This document shows positions 19,432-28,899 of a stretch of 64,000 bases of DNA, one piece after another. The stretch's first letter is position 1. Every line of letters begins with the position of its first letter. The notes beneath the pieces were generated by a model. That model was not told where the DNA came from. It did no database searches and was given only the letters and a program-made list of their open reading frames with translations. Made by a program: the position numbers and the translations under genes. The stretch comes from Burkholderia sp. BCC1644 (GTDB lineage Bacteria > Pseudomonadota > Gammaproteobacteria > Burkholderiales > Burkholderiaceae), in NCBI RefSeq assembly GCF_902833225.1, contig NZ_CADFEI010000005.1, forward strand, positions 62,001-126,000, given 5' to 3'.

Positions 19432-20483
19432 AAGCAAAAAAAGTCCTGATCCTGGGTGTGAACGGCTTCATCGGCCATCACCTGTCGAAGCGCATTCTTG
19501 AAACCACCGATTGGGAAGTGTTCGGCATGGACATGCAGACCGACCGGCTTGGCGATCTCGTCAACCACGAGCGGATGCATTTCTTCGAAGGCGACATCAC
19601 GATCAACAAGGAGTGGGTCGAGTATCACGTGAAGAAGTGCGACGTGATCCTTCCGCTCGTCGCGATCGCGACGCCCGCCACCTACGTCCAGCAGCCGCTG
19701 CGCGTGTTCGAACTCGACTTCGAGGCGAACCTGCCGATCGTGCGTTCGGCCGTCAAGTACGGCAAGCACCTCGTGTTCCCGTCGACCTCCGAGGTCTACG
19801 GCATGTGCTCGGACGAGCAGTTCGACCCCGATGCATCGGCGCTCACCTACGGCCCGATCAACAAGCCGCGCTGGATCTACGCGTGCTCGAAGCAGCTGAT
19901 GGACCGCGTGATCTGGGGCTACGGGATGGAAGGCCTGAACTTCACGCTGTTCCGTCCGTTCAACTGGATCGGCCCGGGCCTCGACTCGATCTACACGCCG
20001 AAGGAAGGCAGCTCGCGCGTGGTCACGCAGTTCCTCGGCCACATCGTGCGCGGCGAGAACATCAGCCTCGTCGACGGCGGCTCGCAGAAGCGCGCGTTCA
20101 CCGACATCGGCGACGGCATCAGCGCGCTGATGAAGATCATCGAGAACAAGGACGGCGTCGCGTCGGGCAAGATCTACAACATCGGGAATCCGAAGAACAA
20201 CTTCTCGGTTCGCGAACTCGCGCACAAGATGCTCGAACTGGCCGCGGAATACGCCGAGTACGCCGATTCGGCCAAGCAGGTGAAGCTCGTCGAGACGACC
20301 TCCGGCGCCTACTACGGCAACGGCTACCAGGACGTGCAGAACCGCGTGCCGAAGATCGACAACACGATGCAGGAACTCGGCTGGGCGCCGCAGGCAACGT
20401 TCGACGACGCGCTTCGCAACATCTTCGAAGCGTATCGCGGCCACGTCTCCGACGCGCGCGCGCTCGTCGAACAGCAAGGCTGA
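19428..20483 (+). CDS. UDP-glucuronic acid oxidative decarboxylase (ArnA C-terminal half as a separate protein)
   Basis: A 351-residue SDR enzyme. NAD site LILGVNGFIGHHLSK; catalytic Tyr-x3-Lys in IYACSKQLMDRV; Ser/Glu region FPSTSEVYGMC; FRPFNWIGPG and the extended SDR tail. It oxidises and decarboxylates UDP-glucuronate to UDP-4-keto-pentose, the substrate of ArnB. It overlaps the formyltransferase gene by four bases, so translation is coupled and the two proteins may still form a complex. Confidence 0.94.
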   Translation: MKAKKVLILGVNGFIGHHLSKRILETTDWEVFGMDMQTDRLGDLVNHERMHFFEGDITINKEWVEYHVKKCDVILPLVAIATPATYVQQPLRVFELDFEANLPIVRSAVKYGKHLVFPSTSEVYGMCSDEQFDPDASALTYGPINKPRWIYACSKQLMDRVIWGYGMEGLNFTLFRPFNWIGPGLDSIYTPKEGSSRVVTQFLGHIVRGENISLVDGGSQKRAFTDIGDGISALMKIIENKDGVASGKIYNIGNPKNNFSVRELAHKMLELAAEYAEYADSAKQVKLVETTSGAYYGNGYQDVQNRVPKIDNTMQELGWAPQATFDDALRNIFEAYRGHVSDARALVEQQG

Positions 20484-20496
20484 CCGGGACGTTCGC

Positions 20497-21393
20497 TTGG
20501 CTCGCATCGTCCTCAAGATCGACGTCGACACGCTGCGCGGCACGCGCGAAGGCGTGCCGAACCTCGCACGCATCTTCGACCGCTTCAGTGCGCGCGCGAC
20601 CTTCCTCTTCAGCCTCGGGCCCGATCACACGGGCTGGGCGCTGCGGCGCGTGTTTCGCCCGGGCTTCCTGAAGAAGGTGTCGCGCACGTCGGTGGTCGAA
20701 CACTACGGCGTGAAGCAGCTGATGTACGGCGTGCTGCTGCCGGCTCCCGACATCGGCCGCCGCGCGATCGCCGACATGCGCGCGATTCACGAGGCCGGCT
20801 TCGAATGCGGGATCCACACGTGGGATCACGTGTACTGGCAGGACAACGTCCGCGCGCGCGATCGCGACTGGACCGCGCGTGAAATGCAGAAGAGTCACGC
20901 GCGCTTCATCGAGATCTTCGGCGCGCCGCCCGTCACGCACGGCGCGGCCGGCTGGCAGATGAACGATGCCGCGTTCGGGCAGATCGATGCATGGGGGATG
21001 CGCTACGCATCCGACGGGCGCGGCCATTCGCCGTACCTGCCCGTCGTCGGCGGCCGCACGCTGTCGCACGTGCAGATGCCGACCACGCTGCCGACGCTCG
21101 ACGAAGTGCTCGGCATCGACGGCGTCGACACGCACAACGTCGCCGCGCACATTCTCAAGTTCACCGAAACCAATCCGCACGACCAGGTGTTCACGCTGCA
21201 TGCGGAACTGGAAGGCCAGAAGCTCGCGCCCGTGTTCGAGCAGCTGCTCGCCGGCTGGCGCGCGCAAGGCCACACGTTTGCGACGATGGGCGACTACCAC
21301 GCGACGCTGGACCGCGACTCGCTGCCATCGTACCCTGTCACGTGGGGCGAAATCCCCGGCCGCTCCGGCGAACTGATCGTCCAGCCCGACTGA
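20497..21393 (+). CDS. arnD: 4-deoxy-4-formamido-L-arabinose-phosphoundecaprenol deformylase ArnD
   Basis: A 298-residue NodB-type polysaccharide deacetylase. The conserved metal motifs are LKIDVDTLRGTREGVP and GIHTWDHVYWQD, with a terminal ATMGDYHA segment. It removes the formyl group from Und-P-L-Ara4FN, committing the lipid to flipping. The homology begins at a TTG codon (20497), 13 bases after the preceding stop, so I take TTG as the start. This is the last arn gene; bcp follows after 115 bases. Confidence 0.94.
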   Translation: MARIVLKIDVDTLRGTREGVPNLARIFDRFSARATFLFSLGPDHTGWALRRVFRPGFLKKVSRTSVVEHYGVKQLMYGVLLPAPDIGRRAIADMRAIHEAGFECGIHTWDHVYWQDNVRARDRDWTAREMQKSHARFIEIFGAPPVTHGAAGWQMNDAAFGQIDAWGMRYASDGRGHSPYLPVVGGRTLSHVQMPTTLPTLDEVLGIDGVDTHNVAAHILKFTETNPHDQVFTLHAELEGQKLAPVFEQLLAGWRAQGHTFATMGDYHATLDRDSLPSYPVTWGEIPGRSGELIVQPD

Positions 21394-21508
21394 GTTGAGT
21401 TCGCGCGCGAGCCGGCGTCGCCCGCAGCGCAGTTGCCACGCGCTGCCGCGACGCCCCGCCGCACCGCGCCGCCGCAGCGGCGCCTTTCCATAACAACAGG
21501 AGAAACAC

Positions 21509-21970
21509 GTGTCTGTCGAAGTTGACCGTCAAGTTCCCGATTTCACCGCACCGGCCACGGGCGGCGACATTTCGCTGTCCGACCTGAAAGGCAAGAAGCT
21601 CGTACTGTACTTCTATCCGAAGGACAACACGCCGGGCTGCACGACCGAAGGGCTGCAGTTCCGCGATCTCTATCCGAAGTTCAAGAAAGCCGGTGCGGAA
21701 GTCATCGGCGTGTCGCGCGACAGCCTGCGCTCGCATGACAATTTCAAGGCAAAGCTCGAACTGCCGTTCCCGCTGATCTCCGATGCCGACGAAGCGCTGT
21801 GCGCGCTGTTCGATGTCATCAAGATGAAGAAAATGTATGGCAAGGAAGTGCGCGGAATCGAGCGCTCGACGTTCCTGATCGACGCCGACGGCGTGCTCCG
21901 TCAGGCATGGCGCGGCATCAAGGTGCCGGGGCATGTGGACGACGTGCTAAGTGCTGTACAAGCGCTTTGA
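21509..21970 (+). CDS. bcp: Thiol peroxidase Bcp (peroxiredoxin Q family)
   Basis: A 153-residue peroxiredoxin. The peroxidatic Cys44 is in DNTPGCTTEG; the usual resolving cysteine five residues later is absent (Leu), and the only other cysteine is Cys98. It therefore belongs to the 1-Cys or atypical 2-Cys type. It reduces H2O2 and organic hydroperoxides. A GTG start (21509) is supported by CAGGAGAAACAC immediately upstream. An intrinsic terminator follows. Confidence 0.94.
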   Translation: MSVEVDRQVPDFTAPATGGDISLSDLKGKKLVLYFYPKDNTPGCTTEGLQFRDLYPKFKKAGAEVIGVSRDSLRSHDNFKAKLELPFPLISDADEALCALFDVIKMKKMYGKEVRGIERSTFLIDADGVLRQAWRGIKVPGHVDDVLSAVQAL

Positions 21971-22085
21971 GGCGCGTTATATTGGGCCGCAATGAATGCC
22001 AGTTCGCCCCATATTTCTCGTAGCTGCGCCGGTGCTCGATGCGATGCTTCCCGGCACTTGACGCGCATCACGACCGTATCAGCCG

Positions 22086-22123
22086 AGCCGCATGTCCCTG
22101 TCGACGGGGCAGCGGCTTTTTTT
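22086..22123 (+). terminator. Intrinsic terminator downstream of bcp
   Basis: AGCCG (22086-22090) pairs with CGGCT (22113-22117), with an inner CCC/GGG, followed by seven T residues to 22123. It lies in the 332-base bcp-phoH gap. The rest of that gap holds the phoH leader, with no other recognisable signal. Confidence 0.65.
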
Positions 22124-22302
22124 ATGGATTGTGCGCCGGCCTTCGGTCCGGCCCTCACCCCGTCAAGGAGCTGATCGACACTTAGGCGAACCGGCTAGAC
22201 GAAATTCCTGTGCGCCACCGCGCGCAAACTGCATGCGTCTACGTCACGCAGGATGCGATCAGCGGCGCACGCCATGCGACACGATTCCTCCCGAGGGACA
22301 CC

Positions 22303-24105
22303 ATGCCTTTGCCTACTCCCCCCAGCAAGCTCGGCAGCCTGCTGCCACCCGACGAATACAAGGCGAAAGCGCGGCCCGCGAAAGCCGCGAAGAAATCCGC
22401 CGAAGGGGACGCATCCACAGCCGGTGACTACGGTCCGGCGAGCGTGGCCCAACCGATGATCGAAGCCGCGAACACGGCCGCGCCGCTGCGCGCCGTCGCG
22501 TCTTCGGCGCAGGAAACCGCGAGCGCACCCGCACGCGGTCGCAAGACCAAACAGACGGCCGCACTGTTGCAGCCGATGCAGGCGCCCGCCGAACCCGCGG
22601 CGCCGGTCGTCGCGCGCAACGACAAGCCGGCTGCCGGCAAACCGGCCGCGGCGCCCGCGCGCGACAGCGGCGCCGCGACGAAGTCGCGCAGCCGCAAGCC
22701 CGCCGAAGTCGAACAGCAGAAACTGTTCGTGCTCGACACCAACGTGCTGATGCACGACCCGAGCAGCCTCTTCCGCTTCGAGGAACACGACGTCTATCTG
22801 CCGATGATGACGCTCGAGGAACTCGACAACCACAAGAAGGGGATGTCCGAAGTCGCGCGCAACGCACGCCAGGTCAGCCGCACGCTCGACGCGCTGGTCG
22901 CCGATGCGGGCCCGATCACGGCCGGCATTCCGCTGTCGCGCCTCGGCAGCCGCGAGGCGGTCGGCCGCCTGTACTTCCAGACGAAGCTCACCGACATCGC
23001 GCCGGTCGAAGGCTTGCCCGAAGGCAAGGCCGACAACCAGATCCTCGGCGTCGTGCGCGCGCTGCAGCGCGACCGGCCGGACCGCCAGGTCGTACTGGTG
23101 TCGAAAGACATCAACATGCGGATCAAGGCGCATGCGCTCGGCCTGCCCGCTGAAGACTACTTCAACGACCAGGTGCTCGAGGATTCGGATCTCCTGTACA
23201 ACGGCGTGCGCGAGCTGCCGCAGGACTTCTGGACCAAGCATGCAAAGGGCATGGAGAGCTGGCAGGACACGAAGACGGGCACCACGTACTACCGCGTGAC
23301 CGGACCGCTCGTCGCGTCGATGCTGGTCAACGAGTTCGTCTATCTCGAGCCGCAGAACGGCGAGCCGACGTTCCATGCGATCGTCCGCGAACTGAACGGC
23401 AAGACGGCGCTGCTGCAGACGCTGCGCGACTACAGCCACCACAAGAACAACGTGTGGGGCATCACCGCGCGCAACCGCGAGCAGAATTTCGCGCTGAACC
23501 TGCTGATGAACCCCGAGATCGACTTCGTCACGCTGCTCGGCCAGGCCGGCACCGGCAAGACGCTCGTCGCGCTCGCGGCCGGCCTCGCGCAGGTGCTCGA
23601 CGACAAGCGCTACAACGAGATCATCGTGACGCGCGCGACCGTGCCCGTCGGCGAGGACATCGGTTTCCTGCCCGGTACCGAGGAAGAGAAGATGCAGCCG
23701 TGGATGGGCGCATTCGACGACAACCTCGAAGTGCTGCAGAAGACCGACGACGCTGCCGGCGAATGGGGCCGCGCTGCAACGCAGGAGCTGATCCGTTCGC
23801 GCCTGAAGGTGAAGAGCATGAACTTCATGCGCGGCCGCACGTTCGTCGACAAGTACCTGATCATCGACGAAGCGCAGAACCTGACGCCGAAGCAGATGAA
23901 GACGCTCGTCACGCGTGCGGGCCCCGGCACGAAGATCGTGTGCCTCGGCAACATCGCGCAGATCGACACGCCTTACCTGACCGAAGGCAGCTCGGGCCTG
24001 ACCTACGTCGTCGACCGCTTCAAGGGCTGGGGCCACAGCGGCCACGTGACGCTCGCTCGCGGCGAACGTTCGCGGCTTGCCGACTACGCGTCGGACATCC
24101 TGTAA
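22303..24105 (+). CDS. PIN domain - PhoH-type ATPase (PhoH2-like)
   Basis: A 600-residue protein. Residues 1-140 are a disordered Ala/Lys/Pro-rich leader. A PIN ribonuclease domain follows (LFVLDTNVLMHDP, MTLEELDNHKKG, Asp-rich catalytic pocket), then a PhoH P-loop domain with Walker A LLGQAGTGKTLVALA (about residue 413) and Walker B YLIIDEAQNLTPKQMKTL. PIN-PhoH2 proteins combine RNA helicase and RNase activity. The ATG at 22303 follows GAGGGACACC, better than upstream alternatives. Two hairpins follow the stop. Confidence 0.92.
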   Translation: MPLPTPPSKLGSLLPPDEYKAKARPAKAAKKSAEGDASTAGDYGPASVAQPMIEAANTAAPLRAVASSAQETASAPARGRKTKQTAALLQPMQAPAEPAAPVVARNDKPAAGKPAAAPARDSGAATKSRSRKPAEVEQQKLFVLDTNVLMHDPSSLFRFEEHDVYLPMMTLEELDNHKKGMSEVARNARQVSRTLDALVADAGPITAGIPLSRLGSREAVGRLYFQTKLTDIAPVEGLPEGKADNQILGVVRALQRDRPDRQVVLVSKDINMRIKAHALGLPAEDYFNDQVLEDSDLLYNGVRELPQDFWTKHAKGMESWQDTKTGTTYYRVTGPLVASMLVNEFVYLEPQNGEPTFHAIVRELNGKTALLQTLRDYSHHKNNVWGITARNREQNFALNLLMNPEIDFVTLLGQAGTGKTLVALAAGLAQVLDDKRYNEIIVTRATVPVGEDIGFLPGTEEEKMQPWMGAFDDNLEVLQKTDDAAGEWGRAATQELIRSRLKVKSMNFMRGRTFVDKYLIIDEAQNLTPKQMKTLVTRAGPGTKIVCLGNIAQIDTPYLTEGSSGLTYVVDRFKGWGHSGHVTLARGERSRLADYASDIL

Positions 24106-24143
24106 CACCGCAAGCCGGCCGATCGGCCGGCTGTCGACGCCAC

Positions 24144-24174
24144 ACGGCGCTCCGTTTCCGGAGCGCCGTTTTTA
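24144..24174 (+). terminator. Intrinsic terminator after the PIN-PhoH gene
   Basis: 11-bp stem with arms 24144-24154 and 24159-24169 and a TTTC loop, then T-run 24169-24173. It is preceded by another perfect GC palindrome at about 24112-24131. Confidence 0.9.
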
Positions 24175-24342
24175 TTTGGGGTCGAAGGGAAAAGTAACGC
24201 TTCGTCACGCAACAACGCAGTTTACGCGCGAAACTTCAAGTAAATTCTCAAGAATGGTTGCTTAAGCCCCGCCGGAGCGTCTACCATCGGGTCTGTCTGT
24301 TGTCATACGATTCGCGAGCGCGCCGCGCTCGCCCGCCTCGCC

Positions 24343-25440
24343 ATGCTTCGAATCTGGGTTCCCGTCGCCGTCGTTTCCCTGCTTGCGGCCTGCTCCAGCG
24401 TGCCGCCGCAGTCGGCATCGCGTCCCGCATCGGGCATGAAGATCACGACGCCGCGCGCGTTCCCTGCTCCGGCCAATTTCCCGAAATTCGTCGATCACAG
24501 TGTCGGCCAGGAAGAAATCTCGATCCAGGCGATGAGCCTCGTCGGCGTCCCGTATCGCTGGGGCGGCAACACGCCGACGAGCGGCTTCGACTGCAGCGGG
24601 CTCGTGCGCTACGTGATCGGCCGCGCGGCCGACGTGAACCTGCCGCGCACGACCGCCGACATGAGCGGCCGCGGCGTGTCGATCGAACCCGACGAGATCG
24701 CGCCGGGCGACCTGATTTTCTTCAATACGACCGGGCGGCCGCATTCGCACGTCGGCATCTATGTCGGCAAGCTGCGCTTCGTCAATGCGCCGTCGACGGG
24801 CGGCACCGTGCGGCTCGACTACCTGACGAACCCGTATTGGGCCAAGCGTTTCGACGGCATTCGCCGCGTCGCACCGCCGCGCACGGCACCGACGCCGTTC
24901 GATGCACCGACCTACGAGGCAAAGCGCGACGAGCCGCGCAATCCGCCGGCAGCTGCGCCGGCACCGGTGGTCGCGACTGCCGCTGCGCCGCGGCCGCCTG
25001 CCTATGCATCGTCGCAAGCGAAAACCACACAGGCGCCTGCACTCGCTCCGGCCATCGCTGCCGCGCCGGTCGTGACGACCGCCGCAGCAGCAACCCCTGC
25101 AGGCCCGGCCGCCGATCCGTACGAACCGCCGCCGCCGCGCATGCAGGCAGCGCAGCAACAGGCATCGTCCATGAATGACGGCATGACCGCGATGACGGCC
25201 AATGCAGCGCCTGCCGCCCCGGCGGAGTCCGGCACGCAGATTCCGACGACGGCCCTGACGGCCGCCCAGGCTGCCGCGTTCGATGCCGAACCGCCGCCCG
25301 CCACTGCGTCGGCAGCTCCGCGCGGTATCGAGCCCGCCCCCGTGCAAGTATTGCGGGCGTCGACGCAATCCGCGCCCGTCAGCCCCCGCACCAGTACGGC
25401 GGACGATCCGATCGCGCGATTCGCGAACGGAAGTTACTGA
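24343..25440 (+). CDS. NlpC/P60 family lipoprotein peptidase with Pro/Ala-rich tail
   Basis: A 365-residue predicted lipoprotein: the signal peptide ends in lipobox LLAAC with Cys17 lipidated. The NlpC/P60 cysteine peptidase domain (about 58-180) has nucleophile Cys84 (TSGFDCSGLV), His136 (SHVGIYVG) and Asn148 (FVNAPSTGG) in the third catalytic position, where many members have His. It probably cleaves peptidoglycan stem peptides. Residues 185-365 are a low-complexity Ala/Pro/Thr-rich extension, unusually long, perhaps wall-spanning. Monocistronic on the plus strand. Confidence 0.87.
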   Translation: MLRIWVPVAVVSLLAACSSVPPQSASRPASGMKITTPRAFPAPANFPKFVDHSVGQEEISIQAMSLVGVPYRWGGNTPTSGFDCSGLVRYVIGRAADVNLPRTTADMSGRGVSIEPDEIAPGDLIFFNTTGRPHSHVGIYVGKLRFVNAPSTGGTVRLDYLTNPYWAKRFDGIRRVAPPRTAPTPFDAPTYEAKRDEPRNPPAAAPAPVVATAAAPRPPAYASSQAKTTQAPALAPAIAAAPVVTTAAAATPAGPAADPYEPPPPRMQAAQQQASSMNDGMTAMTANAAPAAPAESGTQIPTTALTAAQAAAFDAEPPPATASAAPRGIEPAPVQVLRASTQSAPVSPRTSTADDPIARFANGSY

Positions 25441-25524
25441 CCGGTTGCCCGAACCCCGTCGGCGAGTATCGTTGGCGGCACCTGCCGCAGCGCCTCGCCT
25501 GCTCCGCCTGACATTCCCCCGCCC

Positions 25525-25565
25525 CAAAAGAAAATGCGCCGCAGCCTTTCGGCTTGCGGCGCATC
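25525..25565 (-). terminator. Intrinsic terminator of the pit operon
   Basis: A strong hairpin with arms 25534-25543 and 25555-25564 and, read on the minus strand, a TTTTCTTTT tail. It follows the phosphate transporter gene that ends at 25592. Confidence 0.85.
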
Positions 25566-25591
25566 GGATGTCGATCCGGCAGCGTCGACGA

Positions 25592-26602
25592 TCAGAAGAT
25601 CTGGTGGCCGAGCCACCATCCGCCGGCCGCGAACAGCGCAGCCGCGGGCAGCGTCAGCACCCACGCCCACACGATGTTGCCGGCGACGCCCCAGCGCACG
25701 GCCGACAGCTTCTGCGTCGCGCCGACACCGACGATCGCGCCGGTGATCGTATGCGTGGTCGACACGGGAATGCCGAGGAACGACGCGATGAACAGCGTGA
25801 TCGCCCCGCCGCTTTCCGCGCAGAAACCACCGACCGGCTTGAGCTTCGTGATCTTCTGGCCCATCGTACGCACGATGCGCCAGCCGCCGAACAGCGTGCC
25901 GAGGCCCATCGACAGGTAGCACGCACCGATCACCCACGCCGGCGGCGCATCGGCGGTGGCCGATGCGTAGCCGCTCGCGATCAGCAGCATCCAGATGATG
26001 CCGATCGTCTTCTGTGCGTCGTTGCCGCCGTGGCCGAGACTGTACAGGCCGGCCGACAGCAGCTGCAACCGGCGGAAGCGCCGGTCGACCTTGCTGGGCG
26101 CGGTACGGAAGTACAGCCACGACACGCCGAGCATGAACAGCGAACCGAGGATGAAGCCGAGCAGCGGCGAAATGAAGATGAACGCAACCGTCTTCAGCAG
26201 CCCGTCGATGTTCAGCGAGCCCCAGCCCGACTTCGCGAGCGCTGCGCCGACGAGACCGCCGATCAGCGCATGCGACGAGCTCGACGGAATCCCGTAGTAC
26301 CAGGTGATCACGTTCCAGCCGATCGCACCGACCAGCGCGCCGAATATGACGTAGTGGTCGACGATCTCGGGATCGATCGTGCCTTTACCGACGGTCTGCG
26401 CGACTTTGAGGTGGAAGATGAAATACGCGATCACGTTGAACGCGGCCGCGAACACGACGGCCTGCTGGGGCTTCAGCACCCCGGTCGACACGACGGTGGC
26501 GATCGAGTTCGCCGCGTCGTGAAAGCCGTTCATGAAGTCGAATACGAGCGCGACGAGCACAAGCGTCGCGACCATCCAGAGGGCGAGTTGTATCGAATGC
26601 AT
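25592..26602 (-). CDS. Low-affinity inorganic phosphate transporter (PiT family)
   Basis: A 336-residue polytopic protein with about ten hydrophobic segments and the duplicated PiT signature: NGFHDAANSIATVVSTGVL near the N-terminus and LGHGGNDAQKTIGIIWML in the second half. It is shorter than E. coli PitA (499 residues) and resembles the compact PiT type encoded next to a PhoU-like (DUF47) protein, as here. It probably imports phosphate with protons or metal-phosphate complexes. The PhoU-like gene ends 10 bases upstream. Confidence 0.92.
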   Translation of the reverse strand: MHSIQLALWMVATLVLVALVFDFMNGFHDAANSIATVVSTGVLKPQQAVVFAAAFNVIAYFIFHLKVAQTVGKGTIDPEIVDHYVIFGALVGAIGWNVITWYYGIPSSSSHALIGGLVGAALAKSGWGSLNIDGLLKTVAFIFISPLLGFILGSLFMLGVSWLYFRTAPSKVDRRFRRLQLLSAGLYSLGHGGNDAQKTIGIIWMLLIASGYASATADAPPAWVIGACYLSMGLGTLFGGWRIVRTMGQKITKLKPVGGFCAESGGAITLFIASFLGIPVSTTHTITGAIVGVGATQKLSAVRWGVAGNIVWAWVLTLPAAALFAAGGWWLGHQIF

Positions 26603-26612
26603 CGTGGTCCGC

Positions 26613-27239
26613 TCAGGCGTTTTCCAGCACGATGCCTTCGATGATGTTCGCGACGTCCTCGCACTTGTCGGTGATCTCCTCGAGCAGCTCGTAGATCGCC
26701 TTCAGCTTGATGAGCGTCTTCACGTCGTCTTCCTCGCGGAACAGCTTCGACATCGCCGCGCGCAGCACGCGATCGGCCTCCGACTCCCAGCGGTCGATCT
26801 CCTCGCACTGCTTGAGGATCTGTGCCGACTGCTTCATGTCGGACAGCAACCCGACCGCCTGTTGCACGTGCTGGGCCGACTGCGTGACGATGTGCGCGAG
26901 CTGGCTCGCCTCGGACGTGACTGCGCGCACGTCGTACAGCGACACGGCCGTCGCGACGTCTTCCATCAGGTCCAGGATGTCGTCCATCGTCGTGATCAGC
27001 TTGTGGATCTCGTCGCGATCGAGCGGCGTGATGAAAGTCTTGTGCAGCAGATCGATCGCCTCATGCGTGAGCTTGTCGGCGGCCTTCTCGGCGGTTTGCA
27101 CGTTTTGCTTGTGAATCTCGGCGTCGGCGAGATTGTCGATCAGCAGTTCGAGCTCGCGGCCACCGGAAACGATGTGCTTCGCGTGCGCGTTGAAGAGTTC
27201 AAAGAACTTGCCCTCGGTGGGCATGAATCGACCGAACAT
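26613..27239 (-). CDS. PhoU-like DUF47 protein, phosphate transport regulator
   Basis: A 208-residue all-helical protein of the DUF47/PhoU-like group, 10 bases upstream of the PiT gene. Helical repeats contain metal-binding-like acidic patches (DRDEIHKLITTMDDILDLMEDVA; WESEADRVLRAAMSKLFREEDD). Such proteins are encoded with PiT transporters and modulate them. It begins MFGRFMPTEGKFFELFNAHA. Confidence 0.9.
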   Translation of the reverse strand: MFGRFMPTEGKFFELFNAHAKHIVSGGRELELLIDNLADAEIHKQNVQTAEKAADKLTHEAIDLLHKTFITPLDRDEIHKLITTMDDILDLMEDVATAVSLYDVRAVTSEASQLAHIVTQSAQHVQQAVGLLSDMKQSAQILKQCEEIDRWESEADRVLRAAMSKLFREEDDVKTLIKLKAIYELLEEITDKCEDVANIIEGIVLENA

Positions 27240-27377
27240 GGGATTCCTGAGAGATTGTCAAACTACTGTCACGAAAACGGGCGACATTGTACCGTTTCCG
27301 GTCGAGACTCGGCGCGCACATATGCGCGCGCCGGGATTGAATACAACGTTTGGCGAAATAAGGGTTTACTTCCGGCG

Positions 27378-28760
27378 TTACTCGCCGTGGAAGTTCTGTG
27401 CCCCGGCGAAGTTGTCGAACTTCGTGTATTGCCCCAGGAACGTGAGCCGAACGGGTCCGATCGGACCGTTACGCTGCTTGCCGATGATGATTTCGGCCGT
27501 CCCCTTGTCAGGGCTGTCGGGATTGTAAACTTCGTCACGGTAAATGAACAGGATCACGTCCGCATCCTGTTCGATTGCACCCGATTCGCGCAAATCCGAC
27601 ATCACCGGACGCTTGTTCGGACGCTGTTCGAGGCCACGGTTCAACTGCGACAGCGCGATCACCGGCACGTCGAGTTCCTTCGCAAGACTCTTCAGCGATC
27701 GCGAGATTTCCGAGATTTCGGTCGCCCGGTTCTCGCCCTGCGACGAACCCGACATCAGCTGCAGGTAGTCGACGATGATCAGGCCGAGCTTGCCGCACTG
27801 CCGCGCAAGACGTCGCGCGCGCGAGCGCAATTCCATCGGGTTCAGGCCGCCCGTCTCGTCGATGAAGATCTGCGCCTCGCTCATCTTCTGCACCGCATGG
27901 GTCAGCTTCGGCCAGTCCTCGTCCGTCAGGCGACCCGTCCGCATCCGGTGCTGGTCGAGCCGGCCGATCGAGCCGAGCATACGCATCACGAGCTGGGTGC
28001 CCGGCATTTCCATCGAGAACACCGCGACCGGCAGCCCGTACTCGACCGCGACGTATTCGCCGATGTTCATCGAGAACGCGGTCTTACCCATCGACGGCCG
28101 CCCCGCGACGATGATCAGTTCGCCGCCGTGCATCCCGGACGTCATCCGGTCGAGGTCGACGAAGCCCGTCGGCGTGCCCGTGACGTCGCTCGGGTTCGCC
28201 GTGTGGTACAGCGTATCGATGCGCTCGACGACCTGCGTGAGCAGCGGGCCGATCTCGAGGAAGCCCTGGTTGCCACGCGCGCCCTCTTCGGCGATCGAGA
28301 ACACCTTCGACTCGGCTTCGTCGAGCAGCTGGCGGACTTCCTTGCCCTGCGGGTTGAACGCATCGGCCGAGATTTCATCGGCGACCGACACGAGCCGGCG
28401 CAGCACCGCGCGGTCGCGCACGATTTCCGCGTAGCGACGGATGTTCGCCGCGCTCGGCGTGTTCTGCGCGAGCGCGTTCAGGTACGCGAGCCCGCCGACA
28501 TCCTCGGCCTTGCCGGACGTGACCATCGCTTCGTACACGGTCACGACGTCGGCCGGGCGCGTCGACGCGATCAGGCGGCCGATGTGCTCGTAGATGATCC
28601 GGTGGTCGTAGCGGTAGAAATCGCCCTGCGACAGGAAGTCGGCAATCCGGTCCCATGCCGCGTTGTCGAGCAACAGGCCGCCGAGCACCGACTGTTCGGC
28701 TTCGACCGAATGCGGCGGGACTTTCAGCGATTCGATTTGGGGATCTTGCGGCGCGTTCAT
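27378..28760 (-). CDS. dnaB: Replicative DNA helicase DnaB
   Basis: A 460-residue hexameric helicase: N-terminal DnaB domain (about 15-115; PPHSVEAEQSVLGGLLLDN), linker, and RecA-like C-terminal domain with Walker A VAGRPSMGKTAFSMNI, Walker B LIIVDYLQLM and the arginine-finger region. It unwinds DNA at the replication fork. No intein or insertion is seen. It is separated from upstream rplI by a terminator. Confidence 0.98.
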   Translation of the reverse strand: MNAPQDPQIESLKVPPHSVEAEQSVLGGLLLDNAAWDRIADFLSQGDFYRYDHRIIYEHIGRLIASTRPADVVTVYEAMVTSGKAEDVGGLAYLNALAQNTPSAANIRRYAEIVRDRAVLRRLVSVADEISADAFNPQGKEVRQLLDEAESKVFSIAEEGARGNQGFLEIGPLLTQVVERIDTLYHTANPSDVTGTPTGFVDLDRMTSGMHGGELIIVAGRPSMGKTAFSMNIGEYVAVEYGLPVAVFSMEMPGTQLVMRMLGSIGRLDQHRMRTGRLTDEDWPKLTHAVQKMSEAQIFIDETGGLNPMELRSRARRLARQCGKLGLIIVDYLQLMSGSSQGENRATEISEISRSLKSLAKELDVPVIALSQLNRGLEQRPNKRPVMSDLRESGAIEQDADVILFIYRDEVYNPDSPDKGTAEIIIGKQRNGPIGPVRLTFLGQYTKFDNFAGAQNFHGE

Positions 28761-28821
28761 GGGTTGGGATTATCGCGAATTACACAGGACGGCGCCATAC
28801 CGGCCGCCAGTGATGCGGCAA

Positions 28822-28858
28822 TAAAAAAGGCAGGCCCCGGTTGCCCGGGCGCCTGCCC
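28822..28858 (-). terminator. Intrinsic terminator of the rpsF-rplI operon
   Basis: Minus-strand hairpin GGCAGGC.../...GCCTGCC (arms about 28829-28835 and 28851-28857) followed by TTTTTTAT. It separates the ribosomal operon from dnaB. Confidence 0.88.
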
Positions 28859-28899
28859 TTGTCCGGACGGCGGAAGCCGCCCGGAAAGCTTGCGTACGC

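Noticed and set aside
22195-24108. 637-codon minus-strand frame opposite the PIN-PhoH gene
   Set aside because: Shadow; the plus-strand gene has conserved PIN and P-loop motifs.
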